The notes beneath the pieces are model-generated. The model saw only the letters and a list, made by a program, of their open reading frames with translations. It made no database searches and was not told where the DNA came from. Made by a program: the position numbers and the translations under genes. This document shows, piece by piece, positions 39,800-48,257 of a stretch of 64,000 bases of DNA. Source of the stretch: an uncultured Acidimicrobiales bacterium (lineage in GTDB: Bacteria; Actinomycetota; Acidimicrobiia; Acidimicrobiales; Aldehydirespiratoraceae); NCBI GenBank assembly GCA_958296055.1, contig CATQHS010000001.1, positions 1,004,277 to 1,068,276 on the forward strand, written 5' to 3'. The stretch's first letter is position 1. The number at the start of each line of letters is the position of its first letter.

Positions 39800-40398
39800 T
39801 GGCCCCCGACCCCGTCGGCAAGCTCCCTGGGGGCGGGGCGGCCACCGAAGACCTGCCCGCCGAGGCGGCCTCCGACGAGCTGCCTGTGGAGGTGGCCGAG
39901 ATGATCGGGCGGCCCTGCTATCCGGCCACCGCCGACTTCGCCGCCGAGTCGGGCTACGGCTGGAACACCCTGGCCGCCACCGAGAACCCCAACCCGCTGT
40001 ACTGGGACCGGGCGGTGGCCGACGAACTGGCCGGGGGGCCGCTGATGCCGCTGGCCACCCTGTCGCTGTGGATGCGGCCCCATCGGTGGTCGCCGGGGTC
40101 CGACGGCGAGCAAGTGGCGATGCAGGTCCACTTCGACCTCAAGGAGCGCCTGGGCCTGCCCGAGGCCATCATGACCGACAACGCCCTGGTGTTTCACGAG
40201 CCGGTCCGGCCCGGCGATGTGATCAGCCATCATCAGGTCCTGCGGTCGGTGAGCGGCGTCAAGACCACCAGCCTGGGCGCCGGGCGCTTCTGGGTGATCG
40301 ACGTGGAGTACCGCAACCAGCGGGGCGAGCTGGTGGGGGTGGAGTCCTACACCGGTTTCGGCTACCGCCGCCCCACCCCGGACGGGGACCGGCCGTGA
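39799..40398 (+). CDS. MaoC-like N-terminal / FAS1-type dehydratase domain protein
   Basis: ATENPNPLYWDRAVADELAGGPLMPLA; position in beta-oxidation-like operon. Confidence 0.75.
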   Translation: MAPDPVGKLPGGGAATEDLPAEAASDELPVEVAEMIGRPCYPATADFAAESGYGWNTLAATENPNPLYWDRAVADELAGGPLMPLATLSLWMRPHRWSPGSDGEQVAMQVHFDLKERLGLPEAIMTDNALVFHEPVRPGDVISHHQVLRSVSGVKTTSLGAGRFWVIDVEYRNQRGELVGVESYTGFGYRRPTPDGDRP

Positions 40399-40447
40399 CC
40401 GCCGCCGGCCGCCTCGCCTTCGGTCCTCGGCCAGTCCAGGGCGAGCC

Positions 40448-40927
40448 GTGACCGCCGCCGGCCTCGCCTTCGGCCGGGTGGCGGTAGGCGACGCCCTGCC
40501 CCCCCTGGCCTGCGACGTGACCGCCACCACCGTGGTTCTGGGGGCGCTGGCCAGCCGGGACTGGCGGCCCATGCACCACGACCACCGTTTCGCGGTCGAG
40601 CGCAGCGGCACCCGGGACATCTTCTTGAACACCCCCAACCAGGCCGCCTGGTTCGAGCGGTTCGTCACCGACTGGACCGGCCCCCGGGGCCGGATCGGCC
40701 GCATGGCCTTCCGGATGCGCAAGCCGGTCTGCCCCGGCGACCGCATGGTGATCTCGGGTTCGGTGACCGGCCTGGAGACCGACGCCACCGGGTGCGGCTG
40801 GGCCAAGGTGGACTTGGCCCTGACCGTGGGCGAGGTGACCTGCTCCACCGGCTCGGTGAGGGTGGCGCTGCCCGCGGACGGCAGCGACAATCCCTGGGCC
40901 CGCCGCGGCGACGACTGGAAGCCATGA
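40448..40927 (+). CDS. MaoC-like hotdog dehydratase partner
   Basis: ASRDWRPMHHDHRFAVERSGTRDIFLNTPNQAAWFERFVTDWTGPRGRI. Confidence 0.75.
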   Translation: MTAAGLAFGRVAVGDALPPLACDVTATTVVLGALASRDWRPMHHDHRFAVERSGTRDIFLNTPNQAAWFERFVTDWTGPRGRIGRMAFRMRKPVCPGDRMVISGSVTGLETDATGCGWAKVDLALTVGEVTCSTGSVRVALPADGSDNPWARRGDDWKP

Positions 40928-40979
40928 GATCGGACCGGACGGGCGCCACCCGTCCCCTCCACCGGGAGCACCTACCGCC

Positions 40980-42260
40980 ATGCTAAACCTCGACTTCACC
41001 CCCGAACAGGACATGCTGCGAGACGCGGTTCGGGGCCTGTGCGGGCGGCTGTCACCCCTGGAGCGGGTCCGGGAGCTGGAGGACGACCCCGACGGCATCG
41101 CCCGGGAGTTGTGGGACCAGCTCGGCCAGCTCGGCCTGTGCGGCTTGATGGTCCCCGAGTCGCTCGGCGGGTCGGAGATGAGCCTGATCGACGGGGTGGT
41201 GGTGTACGAGGAGCTGGGCCGGGCCCTGGCCCCGGTCCCCCATTTCGTGAGCTGCGTGCTGTCGGCCGCCGCCATCGTCGCGGCCGGCGGCGGCGGCCCG
41301 GCCAGCAACGGCCCGGCCAGCGGCGGCCCGGCCAACGACGGCCCGACCAGCGGCGGCCCGGCCAACGACGGCCCGACCAGCGGCGGCCCGCCGGAGGGGC
41401 CGGCCGCGGATCTGCTGGCCGAGATCGCCTCGGGCGCGGCCATCGTCACCCCGGCCTGGCTGGAACCCCAGGGCGGCTTCGGTCCCAAAGGGGTGCGCCT
41501 GACCACCGCCGCCAGCGGCGCCCACGGGGGGTTCAGGCTGGACGGGGTGAAGGCGCACGTGGCGTTCGCGGCCGCGGCCGACTGGCTGCTGGTGCTGGCC
41601 CGCACCGGCCCGGCACCCGCCGAGGTGGACCTGTTCTTAGTGCCCGCCAGCGCCGACGGGCTGACCATGGAGCAGCGCCTGTCGATCGCCTCCGATGCCC
41701 AGTACCTGGTCTCCTTCGACGAGGTGGCGGTGCCGGCGGAGTCCCGGCTGGGGGCGGCGGGCGCCGGTTGGGGGATCTGGGAGAAGGCCATGGCCGCTGG
41801 GGCGGTGTTGGCCGCGGCCCAGGCGGTGGGCGGGGCCGAGCACGCCTTGGAGATCACCGCCGAGTACACCCGGAACCGCCGCCAGTTCGGCAAGGCCCTG
41901 GCCGAGTTCCAGGCCATCTCCCACTACCTGGCCGACGCCCGCACCAACCTGGACGGAGCCCGGATACTGGTCCACGAGGCGGCCTGGGCCCATTCGACCG
42001 GCCGCGACACCGACCGCCTAGCCCCGATGGCCAAGCTGTTCGCCTGCCGGGTGTTCCGCGACATCACCGCCATGGCCCAGCAGGTCTTCGGCGGCGTCGG
42101 CTTCACCGTCGACTACGACATCCAGCTCTACTTCCGCCGGGCCAAGCAGCTCCAGTTGAGCTGGTGGGACACCGCCGCCTGCGAAGACAAGATCGCCGAC
42201 GCCGTCCTCGGCCCCGTCGAGCCCCCCCAAGCAACTTCCCTGGCTGCCGACGGCTCTTGA
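40980..42260 (+). CDS. acyl-CoA dehydrogenase with internal GP/S-rich repeat insert
   Basis: GLMVPESLGGSEMSLIDGVVVYEELGRALAP, EYTRNRRQFGKALAEFQAISHYLADA, QQVFGGVGFTVDYDIQLYFRRAK. Confidence 0.85.
   Translation: MLNLDFTPEQDMLRDAVRGLCGRLSPLERVRELEDDPDGIARELWDQLGQLGLCGLMVPESLGGSEMSLIDGVVVYEELGRALAPVPHFVSCVLSAAAIVAAGGGGPASNGPASGGPANDGPTSGGPANDGPTSGGPPEGPAADLLAEIASGAAIVTPAWLEPQGGFGPKGVRLTTAASGAHGGFRLDGVKAHVAFAAAADWLLVLARTGPAPAEVDLFLVPASADGLTMEQRLSIASDAQYLVSFDEVAVPAESRLGAAGAGWGIWEKAMAAGAVLAAAQAVGGAEHALEITAEYTRNRRQFGKALAEFQAISHYLADARTNLDGARILVHEAAWAHSTGRDTDRLAPMAKLFACRVFRDITAMAQQVFGGVGFTVDYDIQLYFRRAKQLQLSWWDTAACEDKIADAVLGPVEPPQATSLAADGS
41291..41390. repeat. 30-bp tandem repeat x3 plus partial inside acyl-CoA dehydrogenase
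   Basis: cggcggcccggccaacgacggcccgaccag repeated in frame (GGPANDGPTS). Confidence 0.9.
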
Positions 42261-42527
42261 CATCCAAAACGTTATGAAACAGTATTATAATTGGGTTTTG
42301 GCTAGAGAGGAGGACCATGCTCTGTATCGGTGGAGGTAGAAAGTCCGGCCGCATCCCTTGGAAAAGGGTAGCACAGACGTTCACATTGCTCCCCGCTTTT
42401 CCTCGTAGTTCGTCCTCTTTGAGTTCCGAGGAAGCGCTGGCCAAGGACTGGGAAGTCATAATGAACGACATGGCTATCGTGATGGGTGACCTAGCCGTTG
42501 CATGGCAAGTATTCGAAAGAGAACTTG

Positions 42528-42983
42528 ATGCAGAACAACCAAGAGCCAAGTGATCTAGACGAGGCCCAACAGTCAGAATCCGAACAATCCCCTATCGTCC
42601 GCGATCCAGATTCTGATAGCCCAACTGACCTGCCCGACAGTTACACGACTCAACAGATCCAGCTCTCCTATAGAGGTCCCGTTCCAGATCCGATAACATT
42701 GAGAGCCTATCAGGAACTGTACCCGAAAGCAGCAGAGCAGATATTTAATCTACATAATCGACAAGCTGAGCACAGAATGGAGTTAGACCGTGAAGAATTC
42801 AGGGCAACATTTCGCGGTCAGTGGATGGCTTTTTGTCTCGGCATAGGTGGTCTAATTGTAGCGTTGGTGCTCGCCCTCAATGACAATGGCGGGTGGGCTA
42901 CGGGAATGGCATTGGGTTCCACCGCGATCTTGGCGGGTTTGTTCATCACCAGCCGCTTGAATCAAGACCGCTCCGCAGAGTAA
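42528..42983 (+). CDS. DUF2335-like membrane protein
   Basis: SYRGPVPDPITLRAYQELYPKAAEQIFNLHNRQAEHRMELD followed by two TMs; AT-rich locus. Confidence 0.65.
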   Translation: MQNNQEPSDLDEAQQSESEQSPIVRDPDSDSPTDLPDSYTTQQIQLSYRGPVPDPITLRAYQELYPKAAEQIFNLHNRQAEHRMELDREEFRATFRGQWMAFCLGIGGLIVALVLALNDNGGWATGMALGSTAILAGLFITSRLNQDRSAE

Positions 42984-43045
42984 TTCGACCCAGCGGGCAG
43001 TAGACCCCCGCGCGGTTACGCGAGCTGACCTAGCATCCCGGCGCG

Positions 43046-43330
43046 ATGTGCGAGTTCCTGCCCGAGCGGGATTCCATCGGGTGGTCGGCCCCGGAGGGCT
43101 TCCGGCGTCGCTCGCTCCAAAACATGCCGAGCGACGTGCATCGGACCCTGAAACGGCGGGCCGGCGGCGCGGGCCAGTCGCTGCAGGAGTACCTGCTGAA
43201 TCTGTTGTGCATCCAAGCCCGATCAGCGACGGTAGAGGAGGTGCTGCAGCGAGCGGCAGGGCGAACCGGAAGCACCTTCAGCCCGGAGGAAGCAGTGGCG
43301 GCGGTGCGGGCTGAACGCGATTCCCGGTGA
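43046..43330 (+). CDS. VapB/FitA-type antitoxin fused to duplicated methylase N-terminus
   Basis: NMPSDVHRTLKRRAGGAGQSLQEYLLNLL RHH-like; first about 20 aa copy [19 protein letters not shown]. Confidence 0.65.
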   Translation: MCEFLPERDSIGWSAPEGFRRRSLQNMPSDVHRTLKRRAGGAGQSLQEYLLNLLCIQARSATVEEVLQRAAGRTGSTFSPEEAVAAVRAERDSR

Positions 43331-43395
43331 TCGTCACCGACGCCAGCGTCGTGGTGCTGGCTCTGATCTCTCCGGCGAACGCCGTCCCTCATGCA
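43327..43395 (+). pseudogene. truncated VapC (PIN) toxin start
   Basis: GTGA overlap with antitoxin; VIVTDASVVVLALISPAN typical PIN N-terminus, then loss of similarity. Confidence 0.55.
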
Positions 43396-43441
43396 CTCCG
43401 GCCAGCGGATTCTGTCACCGAGTCGGCCGCCGCCGCGCCGG

Positions 43442-43765
43442 TTACGGCTCCCGTGCCACCTGGAGGTGGTCGAGCGCCCGGCCGCAGACCCTACAGGTCG
43501 CCGCCGCCGCGCCGGTCACGGCTTCCGTGCCACTCCCCGGCTTGGCCCTCGACGATGGCTCGCCGTCGGACAGGGGGTCTTCCCAATCCTCCCAGGGCAA
43601 CCGGTAATCGGACGGTTTGATTGATTTGGGCGCGTCAAGATCAGGCCACGAGTACGAGTAGCCGGGGACTTCCTCAATCGGAACCCAACGTATGGGACGC
43701 CGAGCATGACGTTCGGCACGACGTTCGGCGCGGCGCTCAGCCCGTTCAGAGCGACTCCCAAACAT
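43442..43765 (-). CDS. hypothetical protein with CxxC, possibly a gene remnant
   Basis: RRPIRWVPIEEVPGYSYSWPDLDAPKSIKPSDYRLPWEDWEDPLSDG...CRVCGRALDHLQV. Confidence 0.35.
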   Translation of the reverse strand: MFGSRSERAERRAERRAERHARRPIRWVPIEEVPGYSYSWPDLDAPKSIKPSDYRLPWEDWEDPLSDGEPSSRAKPGSGTEAVTGAAAATCRVCGRALDHLQVAREP

Positions 43766-44041
43766 CAGTCCTCCTCCCCGCTCTTGACAAAGACCCTAGC
43801 GATCAGAACATCGTCAAAGCGAACCAGAACCCCTTCGTCAAGGGGTTCCCACTTGTCCCCACGAGCGGCACCGGGCCCGTCCGCTCAGATCTCCTGCCGC
43901 CCAGGGGAGTGCTACAGCCACGGGGAGGCCCGCCCATCCCCAGAGAGGCGGGTGTCGGTGTTTGAAGCCCGCTCCGGTAGCGACCAAGAGGGCAAACAGC
44001 AAAGCACGCGTGTCGGAGGGGTGACCTAGCATCCCGGCGCG

Positions 44042-47000
44042 ATGCGCGAGTTCCTGCCCGAGCGGGATTACATCGGGTGGTCGGCCCCGGAAGGGTTTCC
44101 GGCGTCGCTCGCTCCGGCGGGCCTGTTCACGCAGGACGCGCCCAACGGGCTAGAGGTGGCGCTGGCGCAAAGCCCCCGAAAGCCCAGCGCCGCCGACCTG
44201 CGCCGGGCTTGGTCCAAGCGCCGGGCCGGTCGGGCGAGCCCGGTGCTGATCGTCGCCTGCTACCCGACCGCCGAGGGCGAGCGGGTCTCGCTGTGCGGCC
44301 CGGCGGGCGAGCCGCCGATCGTGCAGCCCGATGTGGAGGTGTCGCAGGCCGAGCGGCTGGCCGGAGTGGCGCTCGACGAGCCCAACCGCCACGCCGCCAC
44401 CCGGTTCCTGCTGGCCCACCTGCCCGAGCTGGACCAGCCCATGCCCGGCCTGCGCAACGTCGGCCTGCTGGCCACCCAGGAACTGAAGGCCGGAGTGCCC
44501 CGACGAACCGACTGGCCCGAGGCCAGCCGCCGGGCCCAGCCTCTGCTGAGCCTGAGGGGCCGCCCGCTGGCCGAAGGCCTGGGGTTCGGCGTGGAGGTCC
44601 TGTCCACCAACACGTCGATGCTCACCATCGGCGGGCGCAACCGGGCCATTGCCGTCTTCTGCGACGAGGACGAGCCGTTCGACGCCCCGGCCCAGCGATT
44701 CGACGGCGCCTCCCCGGTGTCGAGGGCCCTGGCCGTGGCCGACCAGAAGGCGGTGGACTGGGTGATCCTCACCCGGTCCGCGGAGATCCGCCTGTACGCC
44801 GCCCGGGCCGACACCGGCGTGGGCCGCAAGGGCCGGGCCGAGACCTTCGTGGAGCTGAACCTCTCGCTGCTGCCCGCCGAGTTGGCCGGCTATCTGCACT
44901 TGCTGTTCTCGCCCGCCGCCCTAGCCGAGAACGGGACGCTGGAGCAGATCCTCAACCGCTCGGCCGACTTCGCCGCGGAGTTGGCCGTGCGGCTGCGGGA
45001 GCGGGTCTACTTCCAGACGGTTCCGGCCCTAGCCGAGGCCGTCGCCCGCAGGCTGGGCCGCCACCGGGACGACGCCGACTTGGACGACGCCTACGAGCAG
45101 GTGATGGTGATCCTGTTCCGGCTGCTGTTCGTGGCTTACGCCGAGGACAAGGACCTGCTCCCCTACCGCACCAACAACCACTACACCCACCACTCCCTGA
45201 AGCGCATGGCCCGCCGCCTCACCGAGGACCGCCGGTCCGGCCAGGAGCGCTACGACGACCAGGCCGCGTCGCTGTGGGACTACGTGCAGCAGCTCTGGCG
45301 GGCAGTCAACCAGGGCAACACCGGCTGGGGCGTGCCCGCCTACAACGGCGGCCTCTTCTCCGACGACCCGGCCGTGAGCCAGCCCGGGGCGGCGCTGACC
45401 TCGCTGCGGCTCACCGACGCCGAGCTGGCCCCGGCCCTGTCGGGGCTGCTGATCGACGAGGGCCCCGAGGGCACCGGGCCGGTGGACTTCCGGTCGTTGT
45501 CGGTCCGTGAGTTCGGCACCATCTACGAGGGGCTGCTCGAGTCGCGGCTGTCGGTGGCCCAAAGCGACCTCGCGGTGCGAAGGGTCAAGGGCCGTGACGA
45601 ATACGTCCCAGCCTCGGGCCGCGGCCCGGTGGCGGTCCCCGCCGGGGCGGTGTACGTACACAATCGGTCCGGGGCCCGCAAGGCCACCGGCTCCTATTTC
45701 ACCAAGCCGTTCGCGGTGAAGCACCTGCTCGACCACGGGCTGGAACCGGCGCTGGACAACCACATCGCCCGGCTGGAGGGGCTGAGGCAGGCCGGGGACG
45801 ACGCCGCGCTGGCCGACGCGTTCTTCGACTTCCGCAGCGCCGACATCGCCATGGGCTCGGGCCATTTCCTGGTGGCCACACTGGACCGGATCGAGGCCCG
45901 GCTGTCGGTCTGGCTGGCCCTGAACCCGGTCCCGGCGGTGACCGCCGAACTGCGGCGGCTGCGGGAGACGGCCGTGGAGGCTCTGGGCGATCTGGCCGCC
46001 GGGGTCGAGGTGGAGACCAGCTCGTTGTTGCGCCGCCAGGTGGCCCGGCACTGCATCTACGGCGTGGACCGCAACCAGGTGGCGGTCGAGCTGGCCCGCC
46101 TGGCCGTGTGGGTTCACACCTTCGTGCCCGGCCTGCCGCTGTCGTTCCTCGACCACAACCTGGTGTGCGGCGACAGCCTCACCGGCGTGGGCACTCTCGA
46201 CGAGGCGCTGGCCGCCTTTGACCCCGATGCCGAGCCCGACGCCCCGAGCCTTTATCGCAGCCAGTTGGAGGAAATGCTGGCCGCGGCCGAGAGCGCACTG
46301 CGGAGACTGGCCCGCACTTCCGACGCCACCAAGCGGGAGATCGACGAAGCCCGAACCGCCCACCGGGATGCCCAGCGAGCGGTAGTCGGGGCCCGGGCGC
46401 TGTTCGACTTGATCACCGCCCACCGGGCCGGGGCCTGCGCCCTGCCCGAGCACTTTGACCAGTCTGTCTTCATCCGCGAGAGCGGCCGGCCCGCCGTGGT
46501 CGAAGCGGTGGAATCGCTGGCCCCGGTGCACTTCCCGGCCGCCTTCCCGGAGGTGTTCCTGCGGGAGCGCCCCGGCTTCGACTGCCTGCTGGGCAACCCG
46601 CCCTGGGAGAAGGTGATGGTCGAACTGAAGGTTTGGTGGGGGCGGCACATACCGGGAGTGCGATCTCAGAACGAGCGGGAGATGAACGACGCCATCGACG
46701 AGATGCGCCGGTCCCGGCCTGACCTGGAGGCCCTTTACCAGAGCGACATCCTCCACAACAACCGGATGAGGGCCGTGTTGTTGGCCGGGCCCTATCCGGG
46801 GATGGGCCGCTCCCATCCCGACCTGTACAAGGCCTTCGCCTGGCGGAACTGGCACCTTGCCCGTCCCGAAACCGGCCATGTCGGAATCGTGCTGCCCCGA
46901 ACCGCCTTCGCCGACCACGGCATGTCCACCTGGCGACACGACATGCTCTTACGAGCTTCTCTGCACCTGACCACCCTGCGGAACAAAGTGCACTGGGTTT

Positions 47001-47599
47001 TCGACGACATTCACCAGCAATACCAGGTCTGTTTGGTGGCCATCCATAATTCGTCGGACGCCGATCGAACGCTCGCCCTCATGGGGCCCTTCCATGACCG
47101 CGTCCACTACATGATGGGGATGGCGCTTCAGCCGAGCAGGATCCCCATCGACGAGTTCAATGCGTGGACGTCGAACGCGGCCGTGCCCATGCTGCCGTCC
47201 GATCAGGCGCTCCGGGTGTTCCGCAAGATGCGCCTGCATCCGCGGTTCGACGGGTCCACCCCCAGCGTTGACTCACCAAGTAGAATTAGTAGGCTAAGTA
47301 CCGGGATGTACCGGGATGTACCGGGATGTACCGGGATGTACCGGGATGTACCGGGAGCCGGTTCCGGTTACTTCAGGAACTCAACGCCACTGCGGACCGG
47401 GGGCTGTTCCGCCGGGGGATCAATCCGGATGGCAGTCCCGTCTCATCTGGGAGTTCGACGCGGGCAAGGACAAGGTCCTCTTCGTCCGAGACGCCGGAGC
47501 GGGGGCAGTGAATTCCGACCGCGACTTCTGGCCGGTGTACACGGGAAAGTCGTTCAACCTGTGGAACCCCGACACCGGGGAGTACTCGTCGTCGGCTGA
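44042..47599 (+). CDS. Eco57I/PglX-like N6-adenine DNA methyltransferase, N-terminal and catalytic part, frameshifted at the 10-bp repeat
   Basis: [21 protein letters not shown] motif [12 protein letters not shown] motif IV; similarity lost after about 47290. Confidence 0.8.
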   Translation: MREFLPERDYIGWSAPEGFPASLAPAGLFTQDAPNGLEVALAQSPRKPSAADLRRAWSKRRAGRASPVLIVACYPTAEGERVSLCGPAGEPPIVQPDVEVSQAERLAGVALDEPNRHAATRFLLAHLPELDQPMPGLRNVGLLATQELKAGVPRRTDWPEASRRAQPLLSLRGRPLAEGLGFGVEVLSTNTSMLTIGGRNRAIAVFCDEDEPFDAPAQRFDGASPVSRALAVADQKAVDWVILTRSAEIRLYAARADTGVGRKGRAETFVELNLSLLPAELAGYLHLLFSPAALAENGTLEQILNRSADFAAELAVRLRERVYFQTVPALAEAVARRLGRHRDDADLDDAYEQVMVILFRLLFVAYAEDKDLLPYRTNNHYTHHSLKRMARRLTEDRRSGQERYDDQAASLWDYVQQLWRAVNQGNTGWGVPAYNGGLFSDDPAVSQPGAALTSLRLTDAELAPALSGLLIDEGPEGTGPVDFRSLSVREFGTIYEGLLESRLSVAQSDLAVRRVKGRDEYVPASGRGPVAVPAGAVYVHNRSGARKATGSYFTKPFAVKHLLDHGLEPALDNHIARLEGLRQAGDDAALADAFFDFRSADIAMGSGHFLVATLDRIEARLSVWLALNPVPAVTAELRRLRETAVEALGDLAAGVEVETSSLLRRQVARHCIYGVDRNQVAVELARLAVWVHTFVPGLPLSFLDHNLVCGDSLTGVGTLDEALAAFDPDAEPDAPSLYRSQLEEMLAAAESALRRLARTSDATKREIDEARTAHRDAQRAVVGARALFDLITAHRAGACALPEHFDQSVFIRESGRPAVVEAVESLAPVHFPAAFPEVFLRERPGFDCLLGNPPWEKVMVELKVWWGRHIPGVRSQNEREMNDAIDEMRRSRPDLEALYQSDILHNNRMRAVLLAGPYPGMGRSHPDLYKAFAWRNWHLARPETGHVGIVLPRTAFADHGMSTWRHDMLLRASLHLTTLRNKVHWVFDDIHQQYQVCLVAIHNSSDADRTLALMGPFHDRVHYMMGMALQPSRIPIDEFNAWTSNAAVPMLPSDQALRVFRKMRLHPRFDGSTPSVDSPSRISRLSTGMYRDVPGCTGMYRDVPGAGSGYFRNSTPLRTGGCSAGGSIRMAVPSHLGVRRGQGQGPLRPRRRSGGSEFRPRLLAGVHGKVVQPVEPRHRGVLVVG
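47299..47356. repeat. 10-bp tandem repeat TACCGGGATG x5 plus 8-bp partial
   Basis: direct reading of the tract; unit length not divisible by 3. Confidence 0.97.
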
Positions 47600-48257
47600 C
47601 CCCGAGACGGTGACGGAGGCGCTTCAGCGGAAGCGCCGCAACGGCCACCGGAACCGGCGGTCGGCCTTCTCGGAGATGCCCGCGGCCTGGATCGAGGACC
47701 CGCAGACCCTGCCCTGCCTCCGCCCCCGGATCGCCGTCCGCGACACCGCAAGAAGCTCGGACACCCGAACGGTGATCGCCGCGCTGGTGCCCGGCGAGTT
47801 GGTCATCACCCACCAGGCCCCCTACCTGCTGCGGATCAGGGGCACCGAGAGGGACGAGGCCTTCCTGATCGGGGTGCTCTCGTCGATGATCCTCGACTGG
47901 TACGCCCGGCGGGTGGTGGAGCTGCACCTCACCGCCAGCATCCTCGACAACTTCCCCATCCCCGACGCCGACATCAACAACGACCCCACCGCCCGCCGAA
48001 CGGTCGAGATCGCCGGCCGGCTGGCCGCCGTCGACCACCGGTTCGCCGGATGGGCCGCCGCGGTGGGGGTGCCGGTCGGCTCAGCCAACGACGAGCCCAT
48101 CAAATCCGACCTCATCTGCGAACTCGACGCCTGCGTCGCCCGCCTCTACGGCCTCGACGAGGACGACCTGGCCGTCGTCTACGGCACCTTCCACGAAGGC
48201 GCCGACTACTCCGACCGTCTGGCCGCGGTGCTCGCCCACTTCCGGCGGCTGCCGTGA
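47316..48257 (+). CDS. C-terminal part of the same methyltransferase in a different frame
   Basis: [51 protein letters not shown] typical C-terminal region; overlaps helicase start. Confidence 0.7.
   Translation: MYRDVPGCTGMYREPVPVTSGTQRHCGPGAVPPGDQSGWQSRLIWEFDAGKDKVLFVRDAGAGAVNSDRDFWPVYTGKSFNLWNPDTGEYSSSADPETVTEALQRKRRNGHRNRRSAFSEMPAAWIEDPQTLPCLRPRIAVRDTARSSDTRTVIAALVPGELVITHQAPYLLRIRGTERDEAFLIGVLSSMILDWYARRVVELHLTASILDNFPIPDADINNDPTARRTVEIAGRLAAVDHRFAGWAAAVGVPVGSANDEPIKSDLICELDACVARLYGLDEDDLAVVYGTFHEGADYSDRLAAVLAHFRRLP

Noticed and set aside
42257-42291. TTGACA...TATAAT as a consensus sigma70 promoter
   Set aside because: Spacing is about 23 bp, too long for a standard promoter; only the -10 hexamer is noted.
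43838-44032. ORF MLGHPSDTRALLFALL... as a gene
   Set aside because: No conserved features; lies in the remnant-rich spacer between the direct repeats.
47299-47356. 10-bp repeat as a simple assembly artefact
   Set aside because: Not fully excludable, but the tract is short and perfect and sits exactly at the frame change, so I kept it as a finding with read-level checking recommended.
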